Positions 12,681-24,800 are shown, numbered from the stretch's first letter. The stretch: DNA of 64,000 nt from Synchiropus splendidus (GCF_027744825.2 NC_071336.1:25328501-25392500), one strand, 5' to 3'. The notes: generated by a model not told the origin, from the letters alone. Made by a program: numbers and translations.

Positions 12681-13749
12681 CTTTCTAAGATTTGGAATGT
12701 AGTTCTGCCTATACTTACATTTAATGACTGCAGAAAAGCGTCCTTCATATGCATCAGTGTGTCCATTGTCGTAACCAACCCAACTCAACATGCGCTTGAT
12801 GAATTGGTCGGCAGGTGGGACTTGTTGGACATGCCTACTCTTTCTTTTACAAATGGGGGATAATGTTCCAGACCTTGTCACCGTAGTGGGGGCCTTGGCA
12901 GCTGGGGCGCCTCAACTTTTGCAACATAAACCATAAAAACTCTCCTATGTGTGTTTGTGTGAATGCTTTTAGCTTGTGCGCAGCGACCCACCTGAGTTTC
13001 CGACATCTCCTCTCACATTTCATCTGCTGGCGAACACAGCCTGTTCCCTGCTGTAGCTGTAGCTAACTTTCCTTTGCATCCATTAGGGGCAGCGTGGCAT
13101 TGTCCAGAGCCTCTCGCACAAGCTCCTATTGGTAGCATTCTGTCATGGCAGTGCTGTCTCGGGAGAACATAAATCTCACTAGCATGTCATATAAACATGT
13201 CTGCACAGAGGCAGGACGGAGGGTAAAGCAATCCAGGGCTTGTTATTCCAAGGGGTGTTATCCCACACTGTGATTCCACTTCAGTCTTTACTATCACAAT
13301 AAAGATAGAGGAAATATGGCTGTGATACAAGACGCTATATTGTGTAGCGGGAGAGCGTTTCCTATGTGATGACTTCATCGAGTTAAGAGCCAGAGAATCC
13401 GGCGTCATGGCGCTACAGAGTCACGTCTACAGCTGCTGATGGAGGTGAAATAATAGCAGAAAGTGGCTGGGTGAGACCATCAGGAGGCAGTGGACATGAG
13501 TCTATTAGCACCACACATCATGGAGAGTGTCGTGAACACATGTGGTTGCACTCAACCTAATTATCAAATGTGTGTTTCACAGTTTGTTTTTGTATTTTTC
13601 ATTTAGACTCTAGTATTAAGTCGGTCAACAGTAATACTGTCTGCTACTACTGGTCCCAAACTCTACGTCATTTCTCACATTCAAGCTACAACATTTGAAA
13701 AAGTGACATCAAAGTCGGATATAAAAAGAAATATATATGTCGACAGATT
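12681..13749. other. Unique sequence, no gene seen
   Basis: No repeat borders or coding signal recognised. Confidence 0.45.
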
Positions 13750-14498
13750 CTGTGATTCTTAACCATAGGGCCGGGGCCCAAGGTTGGGCCGCGAGCGTCT
13801 CCGAGAAGGCCGCTAAAAGTTTTTTACACTTTTGGGCCGCGAGACGCTCAGTTTTAATACATTAGCCACATATGGTGGCAGTAGTGTGTCACTGAATTGA
13901 CTTGACAGCTGCAAATCTGTGATAGCTAACAGCTATGGAGACGTTCTTGAAAAGAATAAATGATAAAGAAAGTGATGTCGCCGTCCCCAACAGTAAAAAC
14001 TGTTCATGAAAGCACCTGTTGAAGCAGTTTTTGAAAATTAATTAGAACATTTTATGGCGATAATTTTATTTACACTTCACATATAGCTTCTTTGGAGGTT
14101 AAATAAAATATATTATTTTATTTGTATGTATAATATTTAGACATGGTTTTATTATATTTATTAGATTCAGAATTTTATTCAGTTTTTCCTTTTTTCTCAA
14201 CAGTTTGCATCAAGTTTTTTTTTTCTTTTTTTGTTTCTTTCGGAAATTTGTTGAACATGACTTGCACCTGGTTCTGCTGCTGGTTGGACTTTTTCATAAC
14301 AAATATCTTTGCGATGATCACGTGGTTTCATGTCATTTCACAAGGTTTTGGTTTGTTTACGTATAAGTAGATTAAATATGGGTGTTGATCACAAATGCAA
14401 TAAGGAGTAATGAATCACTTCTATTACTTGTATGGGCCCTGGGCCCATTTTTTGGGGGAAAGGTGGGTCCCAAGATCAAACAAGGTTAAGAAACCCTG
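13750..14498 (+). mobile_element. 749-bp hAT/Charlie-like element with transposase N-terminal relic
   Basis: The left terminus ctgtgattcttaacc and the right terminus ggttaagaaaccctg form an inverted repeat (12 of 15 positions match). They resemble the CAGGG(T)TTCTTAACC ends known for Charlie-type hAT elements. Subterminal GGGCCC-rich blocks sit at both ends (ccggggccca near 13771, gggccctgggccca near 14435). Inside, at 13935, a small frame starts METFLKRINDKESD and stops after 24 codons. That start resembles hAT transposase N-termini, so this looks like an internally deleted copy. No clear 8-bp duplication remains. Confidence 0.65.
13935..14009 (+). pseudogene. hAT transposase N-terminal remnant (24 codons)
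   Basis: The frame opens METFLKRINDKESD and ends at a TGA after CS. It is only a stub: no zinc finger, catalytic or hAT dimerisation region follows before the right end of the element. The assignment rests on the surrounding terminal repeats and a resemblance of the first residues to hAT transposases. Confidence 0.35.
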
Positions 14499-16929
14499 CT
14501 CTATACAACAATAAAAACATCAACAGAACCAACCTAACTGCACAAAGACATGGCTACAGAACTCCACGGCGTTTACAGAGTCACTCAGTCAAAACAAGAT
14601 ATACATCCCAAGAAATAATAAACTTAATTCATGCCTCAGCATCCAATTTATTCAGACACCACAGGATTGGTACAGGTTACCTTTGGCCTCTACAATACAT
14701 GATAGTGCCCATTGGCTTTTGGGGTACGATGAACTACTGCTTAGGTCTCGCTGTCTAGTGTGGATAATTTCATTAAAACCCTCAAAAGAGGTTTCTATAT
14801 GTGTAGAAGTATCTATAGAAACAAGATATTTGTGCAGGTTTTCTTTTCCTGATGCATGTCATTTTGACTGACTCTATATATCAGAATTGTGTTGGTGTTA
14901 TGAAGTAACATATGAGCTACAAAACTTTCTTCCTTGTTTGCAGTGTGTGTTGTGTGAGCAAGTACCAGGAAAGGCAACTGCCTCCTGCTGTCCAGTTGTG
15001 CTCATTCAAATTTGACTGTGAATTCTATCAGTATTTTGCTTCATAAAATGTGTCTAATTATGAAGATAAAACAAATGTGTGGCAGAAAAATCGCAAAAAA
15101 CACGTTTCTAGTTGACTTGTCAGTCAAACAAAATTTTGGCAGCTGGCCAGTGTCATGTAAATAGTTCACTTTACTGAGGACACAAATGTTGATAAGCTGT
15201 TTTGAACTAACAGAAGTAGCGCCGTGATGGCGTCGGAGTGTTTTCTAATGGCGGGGTCAGGACTGCAGACTGCCTGCCGGAACCCGAACCAGCAGTCTGC
15301 ACCTGTGCCTCAGGCTGGCTTGTGTTGGACTGTGTGAAAACTGTTCGTATAACTGTAAAGTTGTCTTCTCATGACACACTTCATGTTGTTTCATTCAAAA
15401 CAAAACAAAAACTACAGTCTGATCTGATTCATAATGTTGTTCTGGTCCATTCTGATGACAGAAGTTGTCACGAACGTGAACGTGAAGTACTCGACCTTTC
15501 ACTTTTCTATGGCTTTTCCTTCACTGCTCTCAACAAAATAACAAATGTAAAACTGACCATACAGGCGACTCAAGAGAAACGTAGCGTAAACTGGTGATAG
15601 TTTGCTGGACCAATCAGAAGGCTTCATTCTGGGCGTCAGAACACTACTTTGACTTTATATACATGTAGTACTGAACCAGAACTCAACAAATTAACTCTGC
15701 TATTCAACTGTAGTTTAGTGGCTGTTTTTAAATAGTCACCCCACTGAGTTCTATTGTTGACCTCTGTGAGGGTAGGGACCCCAGTGCGCTCTCTCGCAGC
15801 TACGCCCCCTGGTGCCAAATATAAAAAGAATGAAGTGAAAGGGAGACAAAAAAAGAAATGGGTCAATGTTCATTTCCACTGCTTGTGGAAGGGGAAGTGA
15901 CTTGTTACAGTAAATGGCTGCTTCATGGCAGGAGCTGAAGGAGACAGAGGGACCCTCACACTCTCAGGCCACAGGGGTCAACTCATTAAGGGCCTGGGGT
16001 CCTCTGCTGAAGACATAAGTGGCCTTTGATGAGGCTGAGGGTTTAAAATCAGTTACAGAGTCCCAGATAAACTTCCGATCTCTGTCGAGTTGCTGAGAGT
16101 GGCAGGAGTGAGAGCTGACAGGAGAAGAAGGGGGGTGGACATTTCTCTCTGTTGCCATTGGGGGCAAAAGATCTATTGTTCCGAGAAGCACAAGCATTAT
16201 GTATTGTAAGTATCTGGGCTTTAACTTGGATTTAAAAAAAAAATGAGGTCATGTGTTTGCCATTGTTGTGTCTCCAACAAGGACACGCATAGATGATCAT
16301 CTCTCTTTTCTCAGATTTGTTTGAAATCCAGCGAACTTTTCGGCGCAAGAGTTGATCCATCCATGGCCAGTTTTTGGTTTGGCTTCTGCTCTTATTGTCC
16401 CATTCACGTCCAACTCACTTGCTGTGTTTCTCAACACAGGGATGTCAAGAGATTAACATAAAAACTCAACCTGAAGGTTTGGCGTTTTATATGTTGCCGC
16501 AGTTGACATTAATGGTGCCGGTGCAATTTTCCTCTGGTAATGTGCTGTCATGAATTATGTATTACGCATACGTTACTGCAGCCAGTTGGATTCACTTGTC
16601 TTTTTTTTTTGCTCAAATTCCTTGGCTTTGGAATTTATTCTTTTCCCAAGCAAGTCTTTTGTGGTTAGATTTGAGTTTTGTATGTTTACTCAGCTTACCT
16701 CACATTTTGCCACTGTGTTCAGAAATGAGCTCTCCAGGAGGCTGAAGGAAATGATTGCATTCATATTGACATATTTGGTATTTGTCAGACTTTGTTTTTG
16801 CTTTTGTGTCAGACATCATATCCAGTAATGGAATAGATCGCCATTCGTGGAAGCAATCTTGATGGCAACTGTCCAACGGTCAGTCCAAGTTTTACAACCA
16901 AAACTTTACCTGTTGTTGGTTGCTAGGGG
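14499..16929. other. Unique sequence, one CTCF-like site
   Basis: Frames at 14432-14758 and 15238-15597 (108 and 119 codons) show no domain. A strong CTCF-like motif is listed separately at 15801. Confidence 0.4.
15801..15818 (-). promoter_or_regulatory. CTCF-like motif outside any recognised repeat
   Basis: The reverse strand reads GGCACCAGGGGGCGTA. It matches the CTCF core CCASYAGRKGGC in 11 of 12 positions and has the GGGGGCG right half typical of strong sites. Confidence 0.4.
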
Positions 16930-17140
16930 AACCAGATACTGGCACTTTGGCTGACACCCGACCAGCCATCCAGGACACTCAGATGTGTCTCAGGTGTCTC
17001 TGCCAGGTCTCCCTAAGTCTAGAGGTGACTTCTGTCGGGGCTCCTCAACTCTGGATCAATCTGCCAGAGGAGACCTGAAACACACCGTGAACCTCCACCT
17101 TTATCTGACTGATAACAACTCACTTTTTAGGCGTACAGTT
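16930..17140 (+). mobile_element. LINE 3'-terminal coding remnant (L2/Rex-like)
   Basis: One frame near 17035-17080 reads GAPQLWINLPEET before a stop. It resembles the conserved APxLWNxLP block close to the C-terminus of fish L2/Rex1-type LINE proteins. The surrounding frame has stops, so the copy is dead. The borders and the family are approximate. Confidence 0.45.
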
Positions 17141-20100
17141 GTCTAATATCCTCCTAACATTCTAACCTATTATTTTTATTATTGTTGTTGTTATTTATCT
17201 GCCGCCCCTTGTGATTGGTGAAACTGTACAATGCATCATGAAGATTTTTTTTTCTGTCAGGTAGCAAACAATAATTTCATTTATAATTTCAAATGTGAGT
17301 TTCTTCTATTTTGAATTGTTACAAAAAGAAATCACTGCTGATAAATAAAACTTCTTCTGAGGATTTTTACGTTACGTTTCGTCTTTCACAGAACAATGAC
17401 AACAGTAACTACATAAATAAAAGTTAAACAAAACAACCTTAAATCTTTTTTTTTTTTTTTTTGCTCGTAGTTAACTTCCAATATTGTCACTACTTAAAAA
17501 GAAAATGGTTATGATTGGCATCATTTATTTTTAGCCAACAATAATTAAATTTACAGTTTCAATTTTGATTTACTATTATGGATTATGATTAAAAGAAATT
17601 ACTGGTAAATGAATTTTTTTCTTAGGATTTTACATTTTGTTTTATTGCTTTATTGCGTTGCACTGAATTATGATAATAATAATAATAGTAATAATCGTAC
17701 TATAGTAATAATAGTACTAATCATAACAAATCATAACAAACTTTTTTCATAAATAAAAATTAATAAATATACATAATCCATCCTCAACGTTGAAGAGCAA
17801 TACCTATACGCAGTTGAGGTCTCTGGTCTGATGGTCGCTGTAATAAGCGGACCTTGTTTATCCAAGGCAGTTGCAGGGGACTGAAACATGATCCATATAT
17901 CACCTCTGCAGAACGTGAAGGAGATGGGAGTGAGCTTTGACAGCTCTGATGTGGTGTTGGCTCACTGCCGCTGCTCCACTCTGATGGTTTTGGCAAGGCT
18001 GAGCCCTGTTCATGTTAATTCAATTCCATGTAATAGCTGGATATTGGCAGTCATTTCAACAGGCACAAATCAGAGCTGCCGGAAAACTAATAAAATATAA
18101 AACACGATCCAGTTTTACAGCCTACGGCTCATTCCTACCGCTTCCTGCCGGAGGCTAATCTATCAAAGGGCGGCTAATCTCCACTCTGGCGGCGCACCGG
18201 GAGTTTATCAAGGAAGAAACAACCTTTGACCAAAACCTGACGGAAGGTCCTGAGACAGGAAAGGGTCAGGGGGTCGCAACAGAGGCTCCTTCACACCTCC
18301 CACCTCAGGGGCGTCCCGGGCCTCCTGCCGGGTGAGTGCCAGCCTCCGGTACCTAAACAGGCTGCGTATGAGAAAACAGACAGCTCGGACCACGTCAGAT
18401 GTCAGAGCAGATATCACGTTTGTCGGGAGTCTAGACACTGAAGTATGCGCTGCGGGAATCTGAGCTTCCTTGTTATCTCACGGCGCTGATGTATGCTGGC
18501 AGCACCCAACAAGTTCACAAACAAAACTTCAGAGGCAGATTATAAATATTCACAAGATGAATCTGTAAGACATTTGGCCGTTCTCCAGACTTTTTCCCAA
18601 AAATAAGCATCGTCGCAAAGGACAGTCTGTAGAAACACTGCCAATAAATAATGTAAAAAATAAATAAAAAATAAATTCTTGTCTTTCATTCTGGAGAAAT
18701 CTAGTGTTTGTGGACATGATGGTTCTTAGAAGGCAGGGTGTGCAACAGGGGCTGCTTTTCTTATTCTATCCTCAGCCCTCTCAAATTTCCAACAATGCCA
18801 TTCTCTTCTAGAAACCACACCATTTGTTGTGGTTTTCTCCCATGTTGACTGTAACGTCTAAACCCACAGACTCCACAGCATCAAAACTTGTTTGACTGCT
18901 GTGTTATTTTTGGTTTTGGGTTCCGTCTACCATCTCTAAATTTTATTGGTAAAGAGTGACTACGTGTAGTGTCTACATCTGCACCATCATGCCTCCTTCC
19001 TAGCAAGGTTGTTGGCTATTATCACTACAAAATATATAACTCATCCAACCCATATAAACTTCTATTCACTGCCAAATATTTTTGACAGTATGGAACCCCT
19101 CACTTCCATACTGGGGCTTGGTTATGTGCCCAACCTGTTTTTTGGTTTTTTTTTTCACCTGCAAGCTTTGTCCCCTCATATTATGCGGCACGTAAAAAAT
19201 TTAATGAAGACTGTCTTCAGCCTCCTCAGGTGACTATTTCCCCTTTGCAAAGAAGCTCTCCAAGGACTTGTTTTTGCACTCTTCAGGCTTTAGTTTTTGA
19301 GTTGCGTGTGACTGGCACGAGCATCTTGACATGTCAAGAGGCTCAGGTGATTATCACAAGTGAGAAAATCCTAAAGAAAGAAGAATAAAAAATAAATAAA
19401 AACTCGGGCACAGGAACGTCAGGAACCTCTGCTCCAGATCACACAAGGATTGCACCATGGCATAATAGTAACACACAATGAGCATTTAAAGAGAGAACTG
19501 AACCAGCAAAAGGTCATTTTACCAGGCCGATCCCTATCCCTGTCTCACACGTGTTTCAGGGTAAAATGCCATTTTTATTTTGAAAATTGAGTCATCCACT
19601 CTGCTCCAGATTGAGGTTTTCAGAACTCCAAAAATACATTAGTGATCAGGAATATGAGGGGCCAAAAATGAGGTAATAAATAAACAAATGAGGGAATATG
19701 AATTTTGATAAACAGCATACAATGTGTCCATGAAATAATTCATTTGTTCTTTTATGTCTTTTGCTTTTATTGTATTATCTTTTTTTTCGAAACAGAAATG
19801 CAGGGCACCTGGTTGAAACACAAGAATTGACCAAGACCATCTGCGACACTGCACTAACATGATGCAGTGTTCAGCTCGATAATTCTGGTAGCGTGAGGGC
19901 TGTTAGGATGAATGACTTTCTCCCACACTTGTGTAGTAACCCTGACTGTCATGAAGGTAAATGGTTTCGTTGGTGTGTCGAGCCGTCTGTTTTACTATAT
20001 GCAAATTCAGTTTGTTGAATATAAGACAGCCTCTCCCACACATCTGACGTCTCTCATGACACCAGCATCACAACCTTCCTGCTCCAGTCAGGGAGCGCTC

Positions 20101-21039
20101 ACTGAGGCAGGACGCTGCATGACTCTGGAAATGAAAGAATATCAGTTGTAAAGCCTGATCAAACTTTGTCATCAGGCCAAGAGCCGTTGGTCTTTGTGTG
20201 CTACAGTATCAAAGAAACATGGCGGCGGATCATCAGAGAACATCAGCTTTGATCAGTTGACGGTTCGGTGTCTGTGGAGCTCAGCGGCCGAGCTTTCATC
20301 TGGCCCAGAACCTGGGATTCACTGGGCCTTCAGTAATAAGATGATTAACAATAATAACCCCCCGAGAGAATGAAAGGGAGGGGGGGAGTGAAGAGCGCTT
20401 TGTGCCGCGCTTCCAGCTTCTCTTCCCTCCACTTACTCACTCACCGCGTCACTCCACTTAAAATTCTCTCTCTGCAGTTCATCCAGACGTGACAGTTGGT
20501 GTGACGTGATCCACAAACATGATCCCATCTCCCGAGTCTGGAGGACCCTGCTGGCTGGCACCCGTCCTGCAGAGGTCAGGAGTGCACACGCTCCGCCTGC
20601 AGTCAGCGCTGCAACGTCCACAACAAATGCGATAAACAGCGGGCATTGTTTTGGACCGGTGTCAAGTTGAAGCGCATTACGTGCAAAGCTTTGACACTTT
20701 GACACGTCAGGAAGTGACGTGCAAAAGGGATCAAATGAGGTGATGTCAACTCTCAGCAGGTATATATATATGCTCAAAAGTCTCCTGTTGAAACGTGTTT
20801 TTATTGCAATACAGATGAATAAGTCGAGGTTATTCATGGACCTGCCGTTATTTGTGGCCCAGCCAGACCTGGATTTATTCACCTCAAGCATTTTCAACCT
20901 TTGTCTTGGAGTATTTTTGAAGAGCTAGTAATGGTTTCCTCTGTGGGATCGGTTTCCTTGCTTTTTTTTCAGTACATCTTTGCAAGTGCTTCTTATAGAT
21001 CGATTTATTTTCAGATGCAGATATTATATTCCCATGGCT
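17141..21039. other. Mostly unique sequence, no gene seen
   Basis: 17140-17780 is AT-rich with a poly-T run at 17446-17462. A locally GC-rich stretch at about 18120-18440 carries a 76-codon minus-strand frame with no recognised domain. 20400-20700 is also comparatively GC-rich. Confidence 0.4.
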
Positions 21040-22012
21040 TAACTCTGTTTGCCGACTCACAGACTTCATGGATTTTCAACCTCTTGCATGTTCACATTCT
21101 CAGCATTACAATGTCTCAGTCAGTGAAAGTGTTCCATCATGAGTTAAAGTTGCTTTATCCAAACTACTTGTCTGACTATTTAATACTGTGTCTACACTTT
21201 ACATTAAGGTCTCATTCATAAAACATTATTTGTATAGACATAAGACGTGATGAGGCATTTATAATACTTTATAGATGCTATGAATGTTTGGAATGAAAAA
21301 TGTTTTTCCCCACTTGCACTGTTGTTGATACAAGCTCTACTGTGACACTTTCATGTGACTCTTACATTTACTATTGACAGGATTAATGAAGTATTCTTAA
21401 CTTATCTTACCTCCCAGAATAACTCATGTCAATCATTCAACACCTAAACTGGAAAACATAATCCAAACTTTGTTTTTATTTTGCTATAGATGTGTTCATA
21501 AACTCTACGACACAAAGTACATGTCTTTCCTTTATAGTTTAACATAATGACAGTGATTGTTTCACAATCGCTTGCTGTCATTTGTTTTATAATACACTTT
21601 ATGACTCCCTTCCAAGAAGCCTTGTTTCTGTTGGTGTGTCTCTGTCTGATGGGAAATATCACAAAGTTATCCAAATGGATGAAGTGATGGATTTTTTTGG
21701 AAATGCCGATTTGTCATTATTCATCATGTATTTATGCAGATCCAAAGGTTAAGTGAGATTCTTTAGTGAGTAATGTTCATTTAAACATCATTTCCTGTTC
21801 CTCAATATAAGAGATGACTTCTTGAAAATGCAACAAACAACAAACAACAAACTATTTTATTGTCATATTTCAGACCTTTTCTCAGCGGATTGTTGGTGAA
21901 ATAAAGGCGGGAAGCGTCAGCAGGTCAAAGGTGGACCATTTCATGATAAAACTGCAGTCGTGAAGCAGGTATATCAGTGAGGGAAGTTGACCGTGTGTCT
22001 GTGAGCAGTGAG

Positions 22013-22259
22013 ATGGAGGCGGCCGCTGTTTTTCTGAGGAACGATTCCCTCGACTGCACCACCACCGACTGAAGGATCCGGTCACGCTTGCCTGTGGACA
22101 CAACTACTGCATGAAGTGTATTGACAAATTTTGGGACCAAGAAGATGACAAGAAAAACTATACGTGTCCTCAGTGCAGAAGGAGTTTTGAGTCGAGGCCT
22201 GTCCTGTAATACAAACATCATGTTGGCAGAGGTAGTGGAGCAGGTGGAGAATGGAGAAA
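22013..22259 (+). pseudogene. Broken RING/TRIM copy 1
   Basis: Aligns with the start of the intact gene at 23722. It begins [16 protein letters not shown] 7-base loss after that cysteine removes the second zinc-binding cysteine and shifts the frame, giving an early stop. The shifted frame still reads [19 protein letters not shown] and [16 protein letters not shown], so most of the RING is recognisable. It then meets a TAA where the intact copy has a glutamine codon. At 22260 it joins directly to the downstream duplicated block, so the tail exon part seen in the intact copy is deleted. The upstream sequence, including catatttcag near 21870, is shared with the intact copy. Confidence 0.85.
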
Positions 22260-23040
22260 CAGTTTGGTTCACAGCTGAACTGGAAAACATCATCCATAAT
22301 AATATTTTTTCCTTTGTTTTAATCCTTTAATTTCCTGCTGAAAATAATCCTATTTTTTACACTTGAATCATGTTTCATTCCTCATAAACGTTTCTGTTCT
22401 AATGCTTATCAAAGTGACTTATTATTTTAAATTATTAACTGTTTATTTTATAATACACTTAATAGCCCCCATCAAGAAGGTTGTTTTTCTGCTGGTGTTT
22501 CTCTGTCTGATGGGAAACCAAGTTATGCAAGTAGGTGACATCATGAATTTCAATGTAATGTTCTGGAAATGTCGATAAGGGCGCGACACTTTGGGTGGTG
22601 CCTGAAAGCATCTGGCCACCTGCCGTCCCACTCAGCTACTTTCAGTGATATCAGTGATAATAAAAACAGTAGCAACAATACATTTTGGAGCAATGACGTG
22701 TGAAAATCACATTCCAAACATCAGAACACCAATAGGGGGAGAACTTTGGGGTTATGAGTAGAATGCTTGAGGAAACATATGTTTTTCTTTTGTGCCAGAG
22801 CTTTATGGTACAATAAACTATATTGGAAAGTGTGGTAAAAAACACTGAATATTTTCAATTGAAATGAAGAATTTTCTTTCATATTAAACAACTGATAGTG
22901 TATCATTAAGCTGTTGTATTGCATCACCGTTGTACTTTAAACTTCGCATATTGGTGCCAGTTATGTGAGCGGGTGCTGGTCCACTTGTGAAGGCGTCCAA
23001 AGGCAGATCACGTAATTACAACACTGTAACCATGACTTGT

Positions 23041-23112
23041 GTTTATCAGTGAAGGAAGTCGAACGTGAGTCAGTCAGCAGTGAGCGGTGAGATGGAGACG
23101 GCAGCAGTTTCA
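23041..23112 (+). pseudogene. 5' stub of a RING/TRIM copy (stub 1)
   Basis: The leader atcagtgaaggaagtcga and the following gagcagtgag-type bases match the region before the ATG of the other copies. The ATG at 23092 opens METAAVSH. The RING sequence is replaced after about eight codons by an unrelated dispersed repeat (cacatacatgt... ctctcactgccatgaccc). Nothing coding remains. Confidence 0.75.
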
Positions 23113-23585
23113 CACTCACATACATGTCTGTACCTCTACCTCTCACTGCCATGACCCTCTTCCCAGCCCCTCCCCCTGAACCTAACCACCCAAAACAAAT
23201 GTCATTTTCTGGAAATGCTGATTTGTCATTATTCATAACTATTTGAATGAACTTTTGCATATCGACAGGTTAAATGAGATTCATTTGATAAGTAATGTTC
23301 ATTTAAACATTTCCTATGCCTCAATATAAGAGAAGATATATTTATTTTCCTGTTTTACAGATAGTTACCAAGCTATTCACCACGTTAGAAGGTCTTGCCA
23401 TGCTAATGATTTATGTTGAGCGTCTTCAAATGTAATATAATGAAAATGCAAAATGAAACCCAGCAGAAGAAACACCTGATGGAACAGGAACAGTTTGAGA
23501 CTTCATTCTGTAGTGACCATCTGAAACGTAACGTGTGGGTTTATGTCATTAATTCATTAAGCTATTTTATTGGGTCATATTTCAG

Positions 23586-23637
23586 ACCTTTTATAAGTGA
23601 TATCAGTGGGTTGTTGGTCCAATCAAGGCGGGAGGCG
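23586..23637 (+). promoter_or_regulatory. Candidate promoter or 3' splice region upstream of the RING gene
   Basis: About 100 bp before the start codon there is a CCAAT box (23619-23623) followed at once by a GC-box-like aaggcgggaggcg (23625-23637). This fits a TATA-less promoter. Just upstream, gggtcatatttcag ends in a plausible 3' splice site, also conserved in broken copy 1. The two readings compete: promoter of an intronless gene, or acceptor of a 5' untranslated exon. Copy 1 keeps the GC-box-like word but not the CCAAT. Confidence 0.3.
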
Positions 23638-23721
23638 TCAGCAGGTCAAAGGTGGACTATTTGATGATAAAATGCGGGTATGTCAGTGAGGGAAGTCGAC
23701 CGTGTGTTAGTGAGCAGTGCG

Positions 23722-24315
23722 ATGGCGGCGGCGGCTGCTGTTTATTTGGAGAAAGATTCCCTCGACTGCATCATCTGTATGCAGCGACTGAAGGATCCAG
23801 TCACGCTTGCCTGTGGACACAGCTACTGCATGAAGTGTATTGACAACTTTTGGGACCAAGAAGAGGAGAAGGAAATCTACACATGTCCTCAGTGCAGAAG
23901 GAGTTATGAGCCGAGGCCTGTCCTGCAGAAGAGCATCGTCTTGGCAGAGGTAGTGGAGCAGGTGGAGAATGGAGAGACACAGGAGAAGCTGCAGTCTCCA
24001 GAGAAGGCCTCCGTCCCAGCAGTAAGAGGGAGAAGAATGCGAGAAGAAGAGGTGGGTGAGAGTGGAAGGGAGATCCAGGAGAGAGAGACTGATGGTCACA
24101 CTGTTTTCCTCCAGAACGGGTTGTCGCCCTCAGACGTCATTGAAGACCAGCTTCTCCCCAAGAGCCAGGTCCGTCCTCTCGGCCGTGACGAGGTGTCCTT
24201 CTACAGCTTCTCTGAAACCGTCACCCTCCGCAAGGTCCAGACCACAGTCACTCAGACTCAACATGCTCGAGTCTCTGTTGAGTCCACCTGTGAGTTCCTG
24301 AAGCTGCCCCCCTGA
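23722..24315 (+). CDS. RING-only TRIM-derived protein, putative E3 ubiquitin ligase
   Basis: The 197-residue protein has a complete C3HC4 RING near its N-terminus. Zinc ligands are C16, C19, C31, H33, C36, C39, C55 and C58, and the RING ends in the PRPVL word common in finTRIM and TRIM25-like fish proteins. RING domains of this type recruit an E2 enzyme and pass ubiquitin to a partner; TRIM proteins mostly act in the cytoplasm, many in innate immunity. After AEVVEQVENGETQ comes a charged, glutamate- and arginine-rich stretch. Next is VFLQNGLSPSDVIED and a tail ending CEFLKLPP, resembling the end of a TRIM25-like coiled coil. B-boxes, most of the coiled coil and PRY-SPRY are absent, which implies internal and C-terminal loss. 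The ATG at 23722 (gcgATGG, strong context) is preferred to one 14 codons upstream because copy 1 and the two stubs share this start. A second, broken copy lies 1.7 kb upstream. It could be a real short gene or a decaying one with a frame open by chance. Confidence 0.7.
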   Translation: MAAAAAVYLEKDSLDCIICMQRLKDPVTLACGHSYCMKCIDNFWDQEEEKEIYTCPQCRRSYEPRPVLQKSIVLAEVVEQVENGETQEKLQSPEKASVPAVRGRRMREEEVGESGREIQERETDGHTVFLQNGLSPSDVIEDQLLPKSQVRPLGRDEVSFYSFSETVTLRKVQTTVTQTQHARVSVESTCEFLKLPP

Positions 24316-24431
24316 TCCCTCTTCTGAAACATCTGTCCATCTTTTGTTTCACAAATTCATACGATTTATGTTGTTGTTGTTTTTTTTTTTTGTGCTTGTG
24401 CTGCCGCTCTGATGACCAAAAGTGAATCTCC

Positions 24432-24437
24432 AATAAA
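24432..24437 (+). terminator. Polyadenylation signal AATAAA
   Basis: A canonical AATAAA lies 117 bases after the stop codon of the RING gene, followed by a T- and TG-rich stretch (ctctttgtgttctttc). This supports a real 3' end for that transcript. Confidence 0.5.
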
Positions 24438-24689
24438 ACCGACTGCCTCTTTGTGTTCTTTCATTCATGCTTTTCTCTGGTGATTTTATTTTATTTTTTA
24501 TACAGTTTGAAAATGTGTTAGGAAAAAGTTGCGTACAAATTTGATTTACCTTGGTGTTTGTTAATCTTGGTTTGGATACATGACCAAAAGATCAATCTGG
24601 AATATATAAATGAATGGATATTAATAATAATAGCTGGACTTTGCAACAATACATCATAATATTCTGACATGGAAGCTATGATGGGACCA

Positions 24690-24800
24690 GCAGAGGATTG
24701 ATTAACAGGGCAGAACTGAAGGAAATTGGGTATGGAGTTCCTCAAGGCTCAACATTGGGACCCATTTCATTTGGGATCACGACTTATCAGGAAGGGGTGA
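24690..24800 (+). mobile_element. LINE reverse-transcriptase fragment
   Basis: The frame reads ELKEIGYGVPQGSTLGPISFGI. GVPQGSxLGPxxF is the hallmark block of non-LTR (and related) reverse transcriptases, just before the catalytic YADD region. That catalytic region is not preserved downstream. The fragment is short, borders are uncertain, and the frame stays open for 92 codons mostly without further similarity. Confidence 0.7.

Noticed and set aside
12585..12881. 98-codon minus-strand frame with an alternating I/Y run
   Set aside because: It is produced by reading through the (AT)n microsatellite.
18208..18438. GC-rich 76-codon minus-strand frame with nearby gtgagt
   Set aside because: The splice-like signals do not frame a sensible exon and the peptide is not recognised.
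20433..20897. 154-codon minus-strand frame, longest after the RING gene
   Set aside because: No recognisable domain. The frame crosses a tatatata run near 20761 and is probably chance.
23680..23721. Upstream in-frame ATG of the RING gene
   Set aside because: The extra 14 residues correspond to the untranslated leader of the other copies, and the next ATG has the better start context.
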